Of a DNA stretch of 29,221 nucleotides, positions 1 through 7,358 are shown one piece after another. Numbering within the stretch: position 1 is the first letter of the stretch; every line of letters starts with the position of its first letter. Both the position numbers and the translations under genes were made by a program. The notes beneath the pieces were generated by a model, which was not told the DNA's origin, made no database searches, and worked only from the letters and a program-made list of their open reading frames with translations. The DNA comes from JAWXCE01 sp034440495. Lineage in GTDB: Bacteria; Pseudomonadota; Alphaproteobacteria; Rhizobiales; Rhodomicrobiaceae. The stretch lies in NCBI GenBank assembly GCA_034440495.1, contig JAWXCE010000023.1, positions 1 to 29,221 on the forward strand, given 5' to 3'.

Positions 1-184
1 CACTAGATCCGCACCCTATTTTGTAGTTCCCATAATCTTCTTTCTGGAGATCCTTAAAAATTCCAAAAGCCACCCTGCGCTCTAAACTAAAGCTATGCAT
101 GACGCTCTCTATGTTGGTATGCGAGCCTGGTTTGTAGTATTTTTCTTTAATGGTTTTAGGGTCTACAGGCATATCAAGCTCCAT
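1..184 (-). CDS. Unrecognised protein, N-terminal 61 residues, gene runs off left edge
   Basis: An open frame on the minus strand starts at ATG 184-182 and stays open to the window edge (61 codons, no stop). It begins MELDMPVDPKTIKEKYYKP and is rich in Lys, Tyr, Ser and Ile. An in-frame TGA lies two codons upstream, so the start is this Met or the Met at codon 5. No convincing Shine-Dalgarno sequence precedes it. I recognise no family. Codons are AT-rich (AAA, ATT, TTT, AGT, TTA), unlike every other gene here, which suggests a recent foreign origin. The low stop density could be chance over 61 codons, but the amino-acid composition looks like real protein. Function is unknown. Confidence 0.45.
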   Translation of the reverse strand, partial: MELDMPVDPKTIKEKYYKPGSHTNIESVMHSFSLERRVAFGIFKDLQKEDYGNYKIGCGSS

Positions 185-266
185 TGTTCACATCAGTGAT
201 CGATGCCCTTGTGTTGGCTGTATGTCACGGCAGAGTTCTATAGAATTTTTGATTATAGGGGTGTTT

Positions 267-590
267 CTAGGGGGGGGCGTAGAGCAAGATTGTTGCGAGA
301 TCGGCGCTAATTTTACGCCGCTTCATTATGTCGTAATCCGTTTGCAGGCCGAGGAAGAAGCCCTCGGACAGGACGAAGTAGCGCGCGAGGCGTAAGTCCG
401 TGTCGGCGGTCACCGCGCGCTTGCCGCGCACAAGCTCGTTGATGCGGCGGGGCGGAACGTGGATTTCACGCCCCACGCAGTTCTGGCTCAGCCCCATGGG
501 CTTCAGGAATTCCTCGAAAAGGATTTCGCCCGGATGCGGGTTGGGTAATAGGCCGCTCATTTCATCTATGGTAATCGACGATTTCGACAT
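267..590 (-). CDS. higA: HigA-family (XRE helix-turn-helix) antitoxin, no partner toxin visible
   Basis: A 107-residue protein with the HigA/VapI signature: HPGEILFEEFLKPMGLSQ (about residues 19-36), VPPRRINELVRGKR (45-58) and TADTDLRLARYF (61-72). This is the helix-turn-helix core that in the family binds the operator and, with the HigB RNase toxin, autorepresses the operon. The start at 590 is chosen over TTG-type starts further upstream because GGAAGGAG sits about 9 bases before the ATG. HigB normally lies just upstream of HigA on the same strand; that position is occupied by the divergent parDE pair, so the antitoxin looks orphaned. The last codons lie in a run of eight C (read on the minus strand) just before the TAG. 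The family call is firm; the neutralised toxin is unknown. Confidence 0.8.
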   Translation of the reverse strand: MSKSSITIDEMSGLLPNPHPGEILFEEFLKPMGLSQNCVGREIHVPPRRINELVRGKRAVTADTDLRLARYFVLSEGFFLGLQTDYDIMKRRKISADLATILLYAPP

Positions 591-665
591 CGGATGCTGC
601 TCCTTCCTCGCAAACAAATAATTGCAATTTATTGCGCGCGCGAGCTTATTGCCTATAGTGCTTCT
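591..665. promoter_or_regulatory. Shared divergent promoter/operator between higA-like and parD genes
   Basis: This 75-base gap separates two divergent antitoxin genes, both of DNA-binding families. It holds the palindrome AATTGCAATT (620-629) and two direct TTATTGC repeats (629-635 and 646-652) spaced 17 bases apart. A plausible promoter toward parD is TTGCGC (632-637), 16 bases, TATAGT (654-659). This would start transcription at about the parD ATG (666). The repeats overlap that promoter, as expected for antitoxin autoregulation. The operator role is inferred. Confidence 0.4.
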
Positions 666-917
666 ATGAGCATAATTTTACCCGCAGAACATAAGACGTG
701 GTTGGACGCGCAGGTGGCTGCTGGGCATTTTGCGTCGGTTCAAGAGGCTATTGCGGTGGCAATTGCAGATCTAAAAGCAGCGTCCGAGGATGACCTGACC
801 TGGGCCAAGCCCTTGGTCGAAGAAGCCCGGCGGTCTGTTGCTGCGGGAGATTCTATTTCTGGCGATGAGTTTGTCGCAGAACTGGAAATTAAGGCCGCAG
901 CGCTTCGCGCGCGATGA
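666..917 (+). CDS. parD: ParD-family ribbon-helix-helix antitoxin
   Basis: An 83-residue protein opening MSIILPAEHKTWLDAQVAAG, the ParD/CopG-type N-terminal beta strand and first helix, followed by FASVQEAIAVAIADLK (second helix) and an acidic C-terminal tail that in this family wraps the toxin. ParD neutralises the ParE toxin and represses the operon. The ATG at 666 gives the normal ParD length; a longer reading from 594 adds non-ParD residues and overlaps the divergent gene. No Shine-Dalgarno sequence is visible, and the predicted -10 box ends 6 bases before the ATG, so the mRNA may be leaderless. The stop overlaps the parE start by 4 bases (ATGA), typical of translationally coupled toxin-antitoxin pairs. 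Confidence 0.82.
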   Translation: MSIILPAEHKTWLDAQVAAGHFASVQEAIAVAIADLKAASEDDLTWAKPLVEEARRSVAAGDSISGDEFVAELEIKAAALRAR

Positions 918-1225
918 CGCGCATTATTGTCAGCGCGGACGCCCGGCAAGATCGCAATGACATATTGCGCTATCTGGAGCGGGAGGCTGGCGCGCCGATC
1001 GCGGAAAAATATGCGCTTCGATTTCGCGACACCATCAAGCGCTTGCAAGATTATCCAGAAATTGGTTCGCTGCGGCCTGCGCTTGGGGCGATAGCCCGCG
1101 TGGTCATTATTGCTCCCTACCTCCTCATTTACGATTATGCGAGTAGCTCGGACAAGGTAACGGTGTTGCGTATCCTGCACGGCAAACGCAAAGCGGCAAC
1201 GAAGGCGTTCTCGCCTACCGAATAG
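914..1225 (+). CDS. parE: ParE/RelE-superfamily toxin
   Basis: A 103-residue protein with the ParE pattern: ARQDRNDILRYLEREAGAP (about 9-27), then RFRDTIKRLQDYPEIGSLRP (36-55) and the C-terminal strand pair VTVLRILHGKR (81-91). ParE toxins of type II systems poison DNA gyrase; related RelE toxins cut mRNA, and sequence alone favours ParE because of the paired ParD upstream. The gene overlaps its antitoxin by 4 bases. Its TAG stop (1223-1225) directly abuts the ATG of the oxoprolinase gene, so the pair may be cotranscribed with that enzyme. The frame is intact and full length, so the module is probably functional. Confidence 0.87.
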   Translation: MTRIIVSADARQDRNDILRYLEREAGAPIAEKYALRFRDTIKRLQDYPEIGSLRPALGAIARVVIIAPYLLIYDYASSSDKVTVLRILHGKRKAATKAFSPTE

Positions 1226-4200
1226 ATGGGACACGGAATGGCGCAAGCGGGGAAGTGGGAGTTCGCCGTTGATCGCGGCGGCACGTTCACCGACATCGTG
1301 GCGCGCGCGACGGATGGCTCGATCCGCGTCCACAAGCTGCTGTCCGAAAACCCGTCGCACTATGCTGACGCGGCGGCGCACGGCATTCGCGAATTGCTTG
1401 GCCTCCCCGCAAGCGCGGTCATTCCGGCGGCCTCCGTCGGCCAGATCAGGATTGGCACGACCGTCGCCACCAACGCGCTGCTGGAGCGCAAGGGCGCGCG
1501 CGTGCTGCTGCTGACCACGCGGGGTTTCGCGGACGCACTTGAAATCGGCTATCAGGCGCGGCCAAAAATCTTCGCGCTGCGCATCGAGAAGGCCGCGATG
1601 CTTTATGAGCGCGTCGCCGAGGCGGCGGGCCGCGTCCGGGCGGATGGCGCGGTGGAGCGCGATCTTGACGAGGCGGCAGCGCGCGCCGCGCTTCAGACCG
1701 CGTATGACGACGGCATTCGCGCGGTCGCCATCCTGTTCATGCACGCTTACGCCTATCCCGATCATGAACAACGGGCGGCGGAGATCGCGCGCGAGGTCGG
1801 GTTCACTCAAGTTTCGGCCAGCCACGAGGTCAGCCCGCTGATCAAGTTCGTCTCGCGCGGCGATACGGCGGTGGTGGACGCGTATCTCTCGCCGGTCCTG
1901 CGCGGTTATGTGAACGGGTTGCAGCATGCGCTACTCGGCGGCGGGGATACGCAGAACGCGCAGTTGCTGTTTATGCAGTCATCCGGCGGACTGACGGCGG
2001 GGAGCGCGTTTCATGGGCGCAATGCGATTTTGTCCGGCCCGGCGGGCGGCGTCGTGGGCGCTGTCGAGACCGCCGGGATCGCAGGCTTTCGCAAGATCAT
2101 CGCGTTTGACATGGGCGGCACCTCGACGGACGTCGCGCACTACGATGGCGACTATGAACGGTCGTGGGAAACTGAAGTCGCCGGTGTGCGGCTGCGAACG
2201 CCGATGATGCGCGTGCATACAGTTGCGGCGGGCGGCGGCTCCATTCTGGCGTTCGACGGATCGCGGCTGCGGGCGGGGCCGGAGTCGGCGGGCGCGCGTC
2301 CGGGCCCAATGTGCTATCGTGGCGGCGGCCCGCTGACAGTCACCGACGCCAATGTGCTGGTCGGCAAAATATCGCCCGAGCATTTCCCCAAACTGTTCGG
2401 TGCGGAGGGCCGCGAGGCGCTCGACGGAGAAAGCGTTCGCACGGCGTTCAATGAACTCGCTGCGCGGATTGGCATGACGCCGGAAGCCACAGCGGACGGC
2501 TTCCTGCGTATCGCCGCCGAGAACATGGCGAACGCCATTAAGAAAATCTCCGTGGAGCGTGGTTATGACGTGACGCGCTATACGCTCGCCGCGTTCGGAG
2601 GCGCGGGCGGGCAGCACGCCTGCCTGGTCGCTGACCGCTTAGGAATGTCGCGGATTTTGATCCATCCTCTATCCTCCGTCCTCTCCGCCTACGGCATCGC
2701 GCTTGCCGAGGCGCGCGCCATCCGGGCTCAAGGCGTCGAGCGGCCGCTGGATGGGGCGCTTGAAACCGTTCTTAGCATTGAAGAGAGTTTAGTCGCCGAT
2801 GGCTTGGGCGAGCTTGCGGCGCAGGGCGCTACTGCGGACAAGGTCTGCCGCGAGACTTGGCTGCATCTCAAATATGAGGGCGCGGGGCTGGCGCTGCCCA
2901 TCGCGAAAGCGTCGACCGACGAGATGCGCGCGGCGTTTGAGGCCGCGCACCGCGCCCGGTTCGGTTTCATCAGCCCGGAGAAGACGCTGATCGTTGAAAG
3001 CGTGGAGGTTGCAGTGAGCCTGCCGGGAACGCCCGTCGCTGAAGCGGAGCTATCCCTTAGCGATGCGCCTGCTCCGCCGCCGCATGAGCAAACCCGATTT
3101 TATTCAGACGGCGCCTCGCGCGAGGCTGGCCTATACCTGCGCGCGACGCTGAAGCCTGGTCACCCCATAGACGGCCCCGCGATCATCATCGAGCAGAACC
3201 AGACTGTCGTGCTCGAACCCGGCTGGTGCGCCGCCGTCACAAGGCATAACCACCTGCTCCTCACTCATTGCAGAACCTTGCGAAGCCTCAATTCCGTCAT
3301 CCTCGGGCGAAGCGAAGCGCAGACCCGGGGATCCACTCTTCAGACAAACACACCGCATAGGGATCGCGAGATGGATTGCCGGGTCAAGCCCGGCAACGAA
3401 GTGGAAGGGTTGCGCAAAGGTCCAGAAGCAGCGGCGCCGGTCGCAAAGGGTACCCCCGATCCGGTGCTGCTGGAGGTTATGCAGAACCGCTTCATGGGCA
3501 TCGCGGAGCAGATGGGCACGGCGCTCGCCAACACGGCGCAATCGGTCAACATTCGCGAGCGGCTAGACTTTTCCTGCGGTGTGTTCGACGCGCAAGGCAC
3601 GCTTATCGCGAACGCGCCGCATATCCCCGTGCATCTCGGCTCGATGGATCGCTCGGTCGAAACTGTCATCCGCGAGGCTGAGGCGGATATGCGCGCGGGC
3701 GATGTTTTCATGCTGAACGCGCCTTACAATGGCGGCACGCATTTGCCAGACATCACGGTTGTAACGCCGGTGTTCGATGATGCGGGCGAACTCCTACTGT
3801 TTTACGTGGCCGCTCGAGGGCATCACGCGGATGTAGGCGGCGTCGCGCCCGGCTCCATCACGCCAAACGCACGCACGATTGAGGAAGAAGGCATTTATAT
3901 TGACACGTTCAAACTCATCGAAAACGGCGCTTTCCGCGAAGACGCCGTGCGTGATCTTTTCGGCGCTGGGCCGTATCCCGCGCGCAACCCGGACGCGAAC
4001 ATTGCCGATCTGAAGGCGCAGATCGCGGCCAATATCCGCGGCGCTGGTGAGTTGCGCCGCATGATCGCCGAGTTTGGCGCTGAAACTGTACAGGCATATG
4101 TGCGCCACGCGCAAGATTACGGTGAGGCTTGCGTCCGGAGGGCCATTGGCGCGCTTTCAGATGGCGCGTTCGAGGTGGAGACGGATACTGGCGCCCGCAT

Positions 4201-4984
4201 TTGCGTCGCCGTGCGGGTGGATCACGCCAGCCAGTCCGCCGTGATTGATTTCACCGGTACAAGCCCGCAGCAGCCGGACAATTTCAACGCGCCCGAGCCA
4301 ATCGCCCGCGCCGCAGTGTTGTACGTTTTCCGCACTCTGATTGATGAAGATATCCCCATCAACGCAGGCTGCCTGCGCCCACTCACCATCATCATTCCCC
4401 AAGGCAGCATGTTATCGCCGCGCTACCCTGCTGCCGTTGTCGCGGGCAATGTGGAAACCAGTCAGGTGATTACTAACGCCTTGTTCGCCGCGCTCGGGCG
4501 CCTCGGCTCCTCGCAAGGTACCATGAATAACCTCACCTTCGGCGATGAACGGCTGCAATATTACGAAACCATCTGCTCCGGCGCTCCAGCCGGGCCGGGC
4601 TTTGATGGCGCCGCCGCCGTGCAAACGCATATGACAAACTCGCGCCTGACCGACCCGGAGGTGCTGGAACTGCGATTTCCAGTGCTGCTGGAGCGCTTCT
4701 TTATCCGGCGCGGCTCCGGCGGACGCGGGCGATGGAGCGCGGGCGATGGCGTGGAGCGCGTCATCCGCTTCTTGCAACCCATGCAATGCGCAATCCTGTC
4801 CGGCTTCCGCCGTACACGCCCCTTCGGCATGAATGGCGGCGAGGCGGGAGAAGCAGGCGAAAACACGCTTCGCCGGGCCAATGGCACTGTTGAGCCGCTC
4901 GGCGGCTGCGCACAGATCACGGTTGGCGCGGACGATGCCATTAGCATCAAAACGCCAACAGGCGGCGGCTTCGGCGAAGTCTAG
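1226..4984 (+). CDS. 5-oxoprolinase (ATP-hydrolysing), fused hydantoinase A and B domains
   Basis: A 1252-residue fusion. The HyuA half (to about residue 680) carries the N-terminal DRGGTFTDIV phosphate loop, an actin-fold GPAGGVVGA segment and DMGGTSTDVAH. The HyuB half starts near DPVLLEVMQNRFMGIAEQMG and contains NIRERLDFSCGVFDAQG, LNAPYNGGTHLPDITVV and a Gly-rich C-terminus ending TPTGGGFGEV. The length matches single-chain 5-oxoprolinases, which open 5-oxo-L-proline to glutamate with ATP in the cytosol (glutathione turnover). A hydantoinase acting on another lactam cannot be excluded. The start may be 1226, immediately after the parE stop, or ATG 1238 (MAQAGKWEF), which has GGGA 6 bases upstream. 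Residues ~689-726 are encoded by a palindromic repeat inserted in frame between the domains. The 3' end is 9 bases from the convergent reverse transcriptase pseudogene. Confidence 0.9.
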   Translation: MGHGMAQAGKWEFAVDRGGTFTDIVARATDGSIRVHKLLSENPSHYADAAAHGIRELLGLPASAVIPAASVGQIRIGTTVATNALLERKGARVLLLTTRGFADALEIGYQARPKIFALRIEKAAMLYERVAEAAGRVRADGAVERDLDEAAARAALQTAYDDGIRAVAILFMHAYAYPDHEQRAAEIAREVGFTQVSASHEVSPLIKFVSRGDTAVVDAYLSPVLRGYVNGLQHALLGGGDTQNAQLLFMQSSGGLTAGSAFHGRNAILSGPAGGVVGAVETAGIAGFRKIIAFDMGGTSTDVAHYDGDYERSWETEVAGVRLRTPMMRVHTVAAGGGSILAFDGSRLRAGPESAGARPGPMCYRGGGPLTVTDANVLVGKISPEHFPKLFGAEGREALDGESVRTAFNELAARIGMTPEATADGFLRIAAENMANAIKKISVERGYDVTRYTLAAFGGAGGQHACLVADRLGMSRILIHPLSSVLSAYGIALAEARAIRAQGVERPLDGALETVLSIEESLVADGLGELAAQGATADKVCRETWLHLKYEGAGLALPIAKASTDEMRAAFEAAHRARFGFISPEKTLIVESVEVAVSLPGTPVAEAELSLSDAPAPPPHEQTRFYSDGASREAGLYLRATLKPGHPIDGPAIIIEQNQTVVLEPGWCAAVTRHNHLLLTHCRTLRSLNSVILGRSEAQTRGSTLQTNTPHRDREMDCRVKPGNEVEGLRKGPEAAAPVAKGTPDPVLLEVMQNRFMGIAEQMGTALANTAQSVNIRERLDFSCGVFDAQGTLIANAPHIPVHLGSMDRSVETVIREAEADMRAGDVFMLNAPYNGGTHLPDITVVTPVFDDAGELLLFYVAARGHHADVGGVAPGSITPNARTIEEEGIYIDTFKLIENGAFREDAVRDLFGAGPYPARNPDANIADLKAQIAANIRGAGELRRMIAEFGAETVQAYVRHAQDYGEACVRRAIGALSDGAFEVETDTGARICVAVRVDHASQSAVIDFTGTSPQQPDNFNAPEPIARAAVLYVFRTLIDEDIPINAGCLRPLTIIIPQGSMLSPRYPAAVVAGNVETSQVITNALFAALGRLGSSQGTMNNLTFGDERLQYYETICSGAPAGPGFDGAAAVQTHMTNSRLTDPEVLELRFPVLLERFFIRRGSGGRGRWSAGDGVERVIRFLQPMQCAILSGFRRTRPFGMNGGEAGEAGENTLRRANGTVEPLGGCAQITVGADDAISIKTPTGGGFGEV
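3291..3403. repeat. REP-like palindromic repeat inserted in frame in the oxoprolinase gene
   Basis: About 113 bases with two stem-loops. The first arm pair is ATCCTCGGG (3299-3307) with CCCGGGGAT (3324-3332), one mismatch. The second is TTGCCGGG / CCCGGCAA (3376-3383 and 3389-3396), a perfect 8-bp stem with loop TCAAG. It encodes residues that are basic and polar (about 689-726) and absent from the usual short HyuA-HyuB linker. A diverged copy of the second half lies at about 25121-25150, sharing CCGGGTCAAGCC and GGCA. From memory, elements with this core are frequent between genes of Hyphomicrobiales; here one lies inside a gene. Exact ends are estimates. Confidence 0.65.
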
Positions 4985-4993
4985 CTTGCTCGC

Positions 4994-6317
4994 TTACCAG
5001 GAAATGTCATTAAATATCCGTCGTAGTTTTACTCCACGATTCGGATTGACGGTCTCGATCCAGTTTACCCGTCCATCAAGATGGGCGCGGAAAGTCTTGG
5101 TCTGGGCGCGGTTTTCCGCATCCGGCCCATGCCTGCGGCAGTTGTGGAGAATTGCCTTCAGCCTGTCGTAATCCTTGCGCGCGATATTCACCTGCTCATT
5201 GACGACCATACCCGTAACGCGCTGGCTTGTATGGGCTCGCATGATGCGGGTTTTTTGCCTATTTAAAGCAAAGCCTTCATCGGCGGCAATTGTTTCCAGC
5301 GCGGCCATGAAACCCGTAACTCCATCGGCAAATGCTTTATCCCCGGAAAACGCCATGTCATCCGCGTATCTCGTGTAGTTGGCGCCGAACGATTTGGCTA
5401 AACCGAAAAGACGGCAATCAAGGCGCCAGGCGCAGAGATTGGCCAGCGATGGCGACGTGGGCGCTCCTTGCGGCAGGTGCGGCGCCGCAAGGCGTTTTCG
5501 GGTTTCCCAATCATGCCTCTGCGACACTGGCAATCTAGCGAATAACGATTGCGGGTCGAAGTGCTGCACAATGTAGTCAGAAGTCGCGAGACGGGGTGCG
5601 GATAGCCAAGATTACGGAAGACGCCATGAACGCGCGATAGCCGCGTGTTAAGGAAGAAATCCTTGAGATCGGCGGTGATCAGAACATGTTCGCCTGTGTG
5701 TATCTCAGCAGCGGTGAGGCACGAGTGGCGTCGGACAAAACCATGCGCGCAATCATGGGCTGGAACGCGGCTTAATATTTCCCCCAGAATGAGTCTCTGC
5801 ATCGCCTTCAACTGAGGTTTCGGGCTTTCGATGAGTCGAGGTGGGCCGCTTTTTTTGGGCGCGAATTTGTAAGATAATGCTGAAGCAATGGTATTGCAGT
5901 CTTGGCCTGCATCCGCTTGCGATCGGCAAACCAGTCGAGATGTGCGATTTAGACGCCCAGCCATTCGGCAAGCTCGCCGGGCGCGTTGAGTTTAGTAGCG
6001 CCAAAATCAGCAAACCGCTGGGAAGGCGCAAAGCGCGGAGGCGTCAAGACAGCTTCAACGCCGCGCGGGTGTTCGCACGCCCGCAGGCTCGCAATTTCGA
6101 ACCACTCGGACATCAAAAAGAATGAAATTAGCCAGTCCTCGGATGGCGGTGTCGGCGCAATATGCGCATAGAACAGTTGCTTAATAAGCGCCCGTTGCGA
6201 CGCTCGCGTCGCGGGGCCAAGTATTTTCGTGGCAGCGTATCGCAGATCGTTTTTAGTCCATGCGCTTGTCAGAAATGACGCGGCCAGATTTCGCGCGATC
6301 CATGTCGATGTATTCAT
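4994..6317 (-). pseudogene. Retron-type reverse transcriptase, broken by two frameshifts and a stop
   Basis: Three overlapping frames together give one ~440-residue retron reverse transcriptase. The N-terminal part (from ATG 6317) carries a ~120-residue extension ending in GELAEWLGV, then an in-frame TAA at 5949-5951. The same frame continues past it as LDWFADRKRMQAKTA. Near 5873 the reading moves to the next frame, giving YKFAPKKSGPPRLIESPKPQ (RT motifs 0-1), HDCAHGFVRRHS and LKDFFLNTRLSRV. Near 5566 a second shift, repaired by one added base, gives LPQGAPTSPSLANL, the catalytic YADD (5357-5368) and RVTGMVVNEQVN with the retron-typical VTG. Each shift is explained by a single lost base. Retron RTs make msDNA from an upstream ncRNA and act in anti-phage defence. 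I read this as a decayed gene; neighbouring long genes are intact, which argues against poor sequence. No toxin partner is visible beside it. Confidence 0.85.
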
Positions 6318-6677
6318 GATTCCGCCGAGACGAGAGTTACGTGGCGAGTAGCCTCAACCCGTCGTGTAAAGCTTGATGACACGTAGGCGACTACTGCGCA
6401 TCATGCCGTGAGTTGCCTGAGTAAAAGTCTCCCCTGAGGTATCCCCAGAGATCCCCAATAGCGCTAGAGAGCATTATGAGGATTTCTTGAGACATGGTCG
6501 CCACGCACGCTCAACGATAAATGCTGGAAACCGCTTGTCAACATCGCAGCCTCTTATCTCCGGCGCATTAACGCTCGCATTTGCGTCACTTCAAGCTAAC
6601 CATTGCATGGGCTAAATCTTGCATCGTGACTGTTGCGGCTGTATGGCTCACAAACTTTCATCCTTGGCGGCGTGCGC
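6318..6677. other. Gene-free stretch upstream of the RT; possible remnant of a retron ncRNA
   Basis: These 360 bases hold no supportable gene. On the RT strand, where an msr-msd RNA would be expected, there is a hairpin at 6428-6451 (TGGGG/CCTCA inner stem with one G-T pair, closed by TCTC/GAGA). A second imperfect stem-loop spans 6347-6395, pairing AGTAGCC with an interrupted GGC-CTACT and CGTGT with ACACG. A TAGCGC motif lies just 5' of the first hairpin, where a branching G might be. I could not find the long a1/a2 inverted repeats that should close an msr-msd, so this is suggestive only. The rest, up to the sulfotransferase start, shows nothing clear. Confidence 0.25.
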
Positions 6678-7334
6678 ATGCGGCAAAAAGTATTTCTGAT
6701 CGGGTTGCACAAGACGGGCACGATGTCGCTTGGCCGCGCCATGAAAATGTTGGGCTACAGGCTGTGTCCACGCCCGCCGATCCGCTTCAACAAGCCAGGC
6801 GCCATCAAACTCGATCCGCCTTATACCGTTGAACGAATGGCGCCCGCTCTTGTCAGCCTCGCGGCGGAAGGCCGCTACACCGCATTTCGCAATTTTCCGT
6901 GGAGTGTTTGTTATCACGAGTTGCACGCCGCATTTCCCGACGCAAAGTTCATATTGGCGCGGCGCAATCCTCAAACCTGGATCAGAAGCGTTGTCTCGCA
7001 TTTTGGCGAACGGCAGGGGCGTGGCTCAAAGTTCATTTATGGCGATGGTATGCCGGCGAAGGGAAATGAAACCTTCTATATCGAGCGCTACACTCAACAT
7101 AATGACAACGCCATCGCGTTTTTCGCCGACAAGCCTGGCAGTTTGCTGGTGTTCGATCTGGAAACCGCAGATTGGGATCAGCTTTGCAGGTTTTTGGGGC
7201 GGCGCAAGCCATGGTTTCGCGCCTATCCGCATCGCAACCGCGCCAGCTTTCGCGGCGAGTCGCGTTTGAGCAAGGTTCTGACCTACAATTTTAACGAGAT
7301 CAAAAACGCTTTGACAAAAAAATCTGGCGGCTAG
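6678..7334 (+). CDS. Sulfotransferase-family protein (PAPS-type P-loop)
   Basis: A 218-residue protein. VFLIGLHKTGTMSLGRAM (residues 5-22) matches the 5'-phosphosulfate loop of sulfotransferases, and FPDAKFILARRNPQTWIRSV (86-105) the 3'-phosphate-binding strand and helix, with Arg and Ser in the expected places. Such enzymes move a sulfuryl group from PAPS to a hydroxyl or amine; the acceptor cannot be predicted. The start at 6678 puts the P-loop near the N-terminus as in the family; a TTG reading from 6633 adds 15 unrelated residues. There is no signal peptide. The gene stands alone, convergent with the FliO-like gene, next to the retron remnant, and could be accessory cargo. The family call is good; the substrate is unknown. 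Confidence 0.8.
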   Translation: MRQKVFLIGLHKTGTMSLGRAMKMLGYRLCPRPPIRFNKPGAIKLDPPYTVERMAPALVSLAAEGRYTAFRNFPWSVCYHELHAAFPDAKFILARRNPQTWIRSVVSHFGERQGRGSKFIYGDGMPAKGNETFYIERYTQHNDNAIAFFADKPGSLLVFDLETADWDQLCRFLGRRKPWFRAYPHRNRASFRGESRLSKVLTYNFNEIKNALTKKSGG

Positions 7335-7358
7335 AGCCTAGCCATCATGTAATTTTTT
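7316..7358. terminator. Probable bidirectional terminator between convergent genes
   Basis: Seven A (7316-7322), a hairpin GGCTA-GAGCC-TAGCC (7329-7343), then six T (7353-7358). Read from either strand this gives a stem followed by a U tract, in the 10-base gap between the convergent sulfotransferase and FliO-like genes. The stem is short (5 bp, extendable with mismatches), so strength is uncertain. Confidence 0.5.

Noticed and set aside
740..1927. Long minus-strand frame of 395 codons opposite parDE and the oxoprolinase start.
   Set aside because: It is Arg/Ala-rich with no motifs and lies antisense to genes with clear families; such frames are common opposite GC-rich coding sequence.
5081..5576. 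Plus-strand frames over the reverse transcriptase region.
   Set aside because: They mirror the RT coding strand and encode no recognisable protein.
4994..6317. Reading the reverse transcriptase pieces as separate genes or as programmed frameshifting.
   Set aside because: Each piece lacks motifs present in the next, none is a complete domain, the shifts lack a slippery heptamer I can recognise, and an additional plain stop is present.
6633..6677. Longer start for the sulfotransferase at TTG 6633.
   Set aside because: The extra 15 residues do not fit the family, whose phosphate loop follows the first Met closely.
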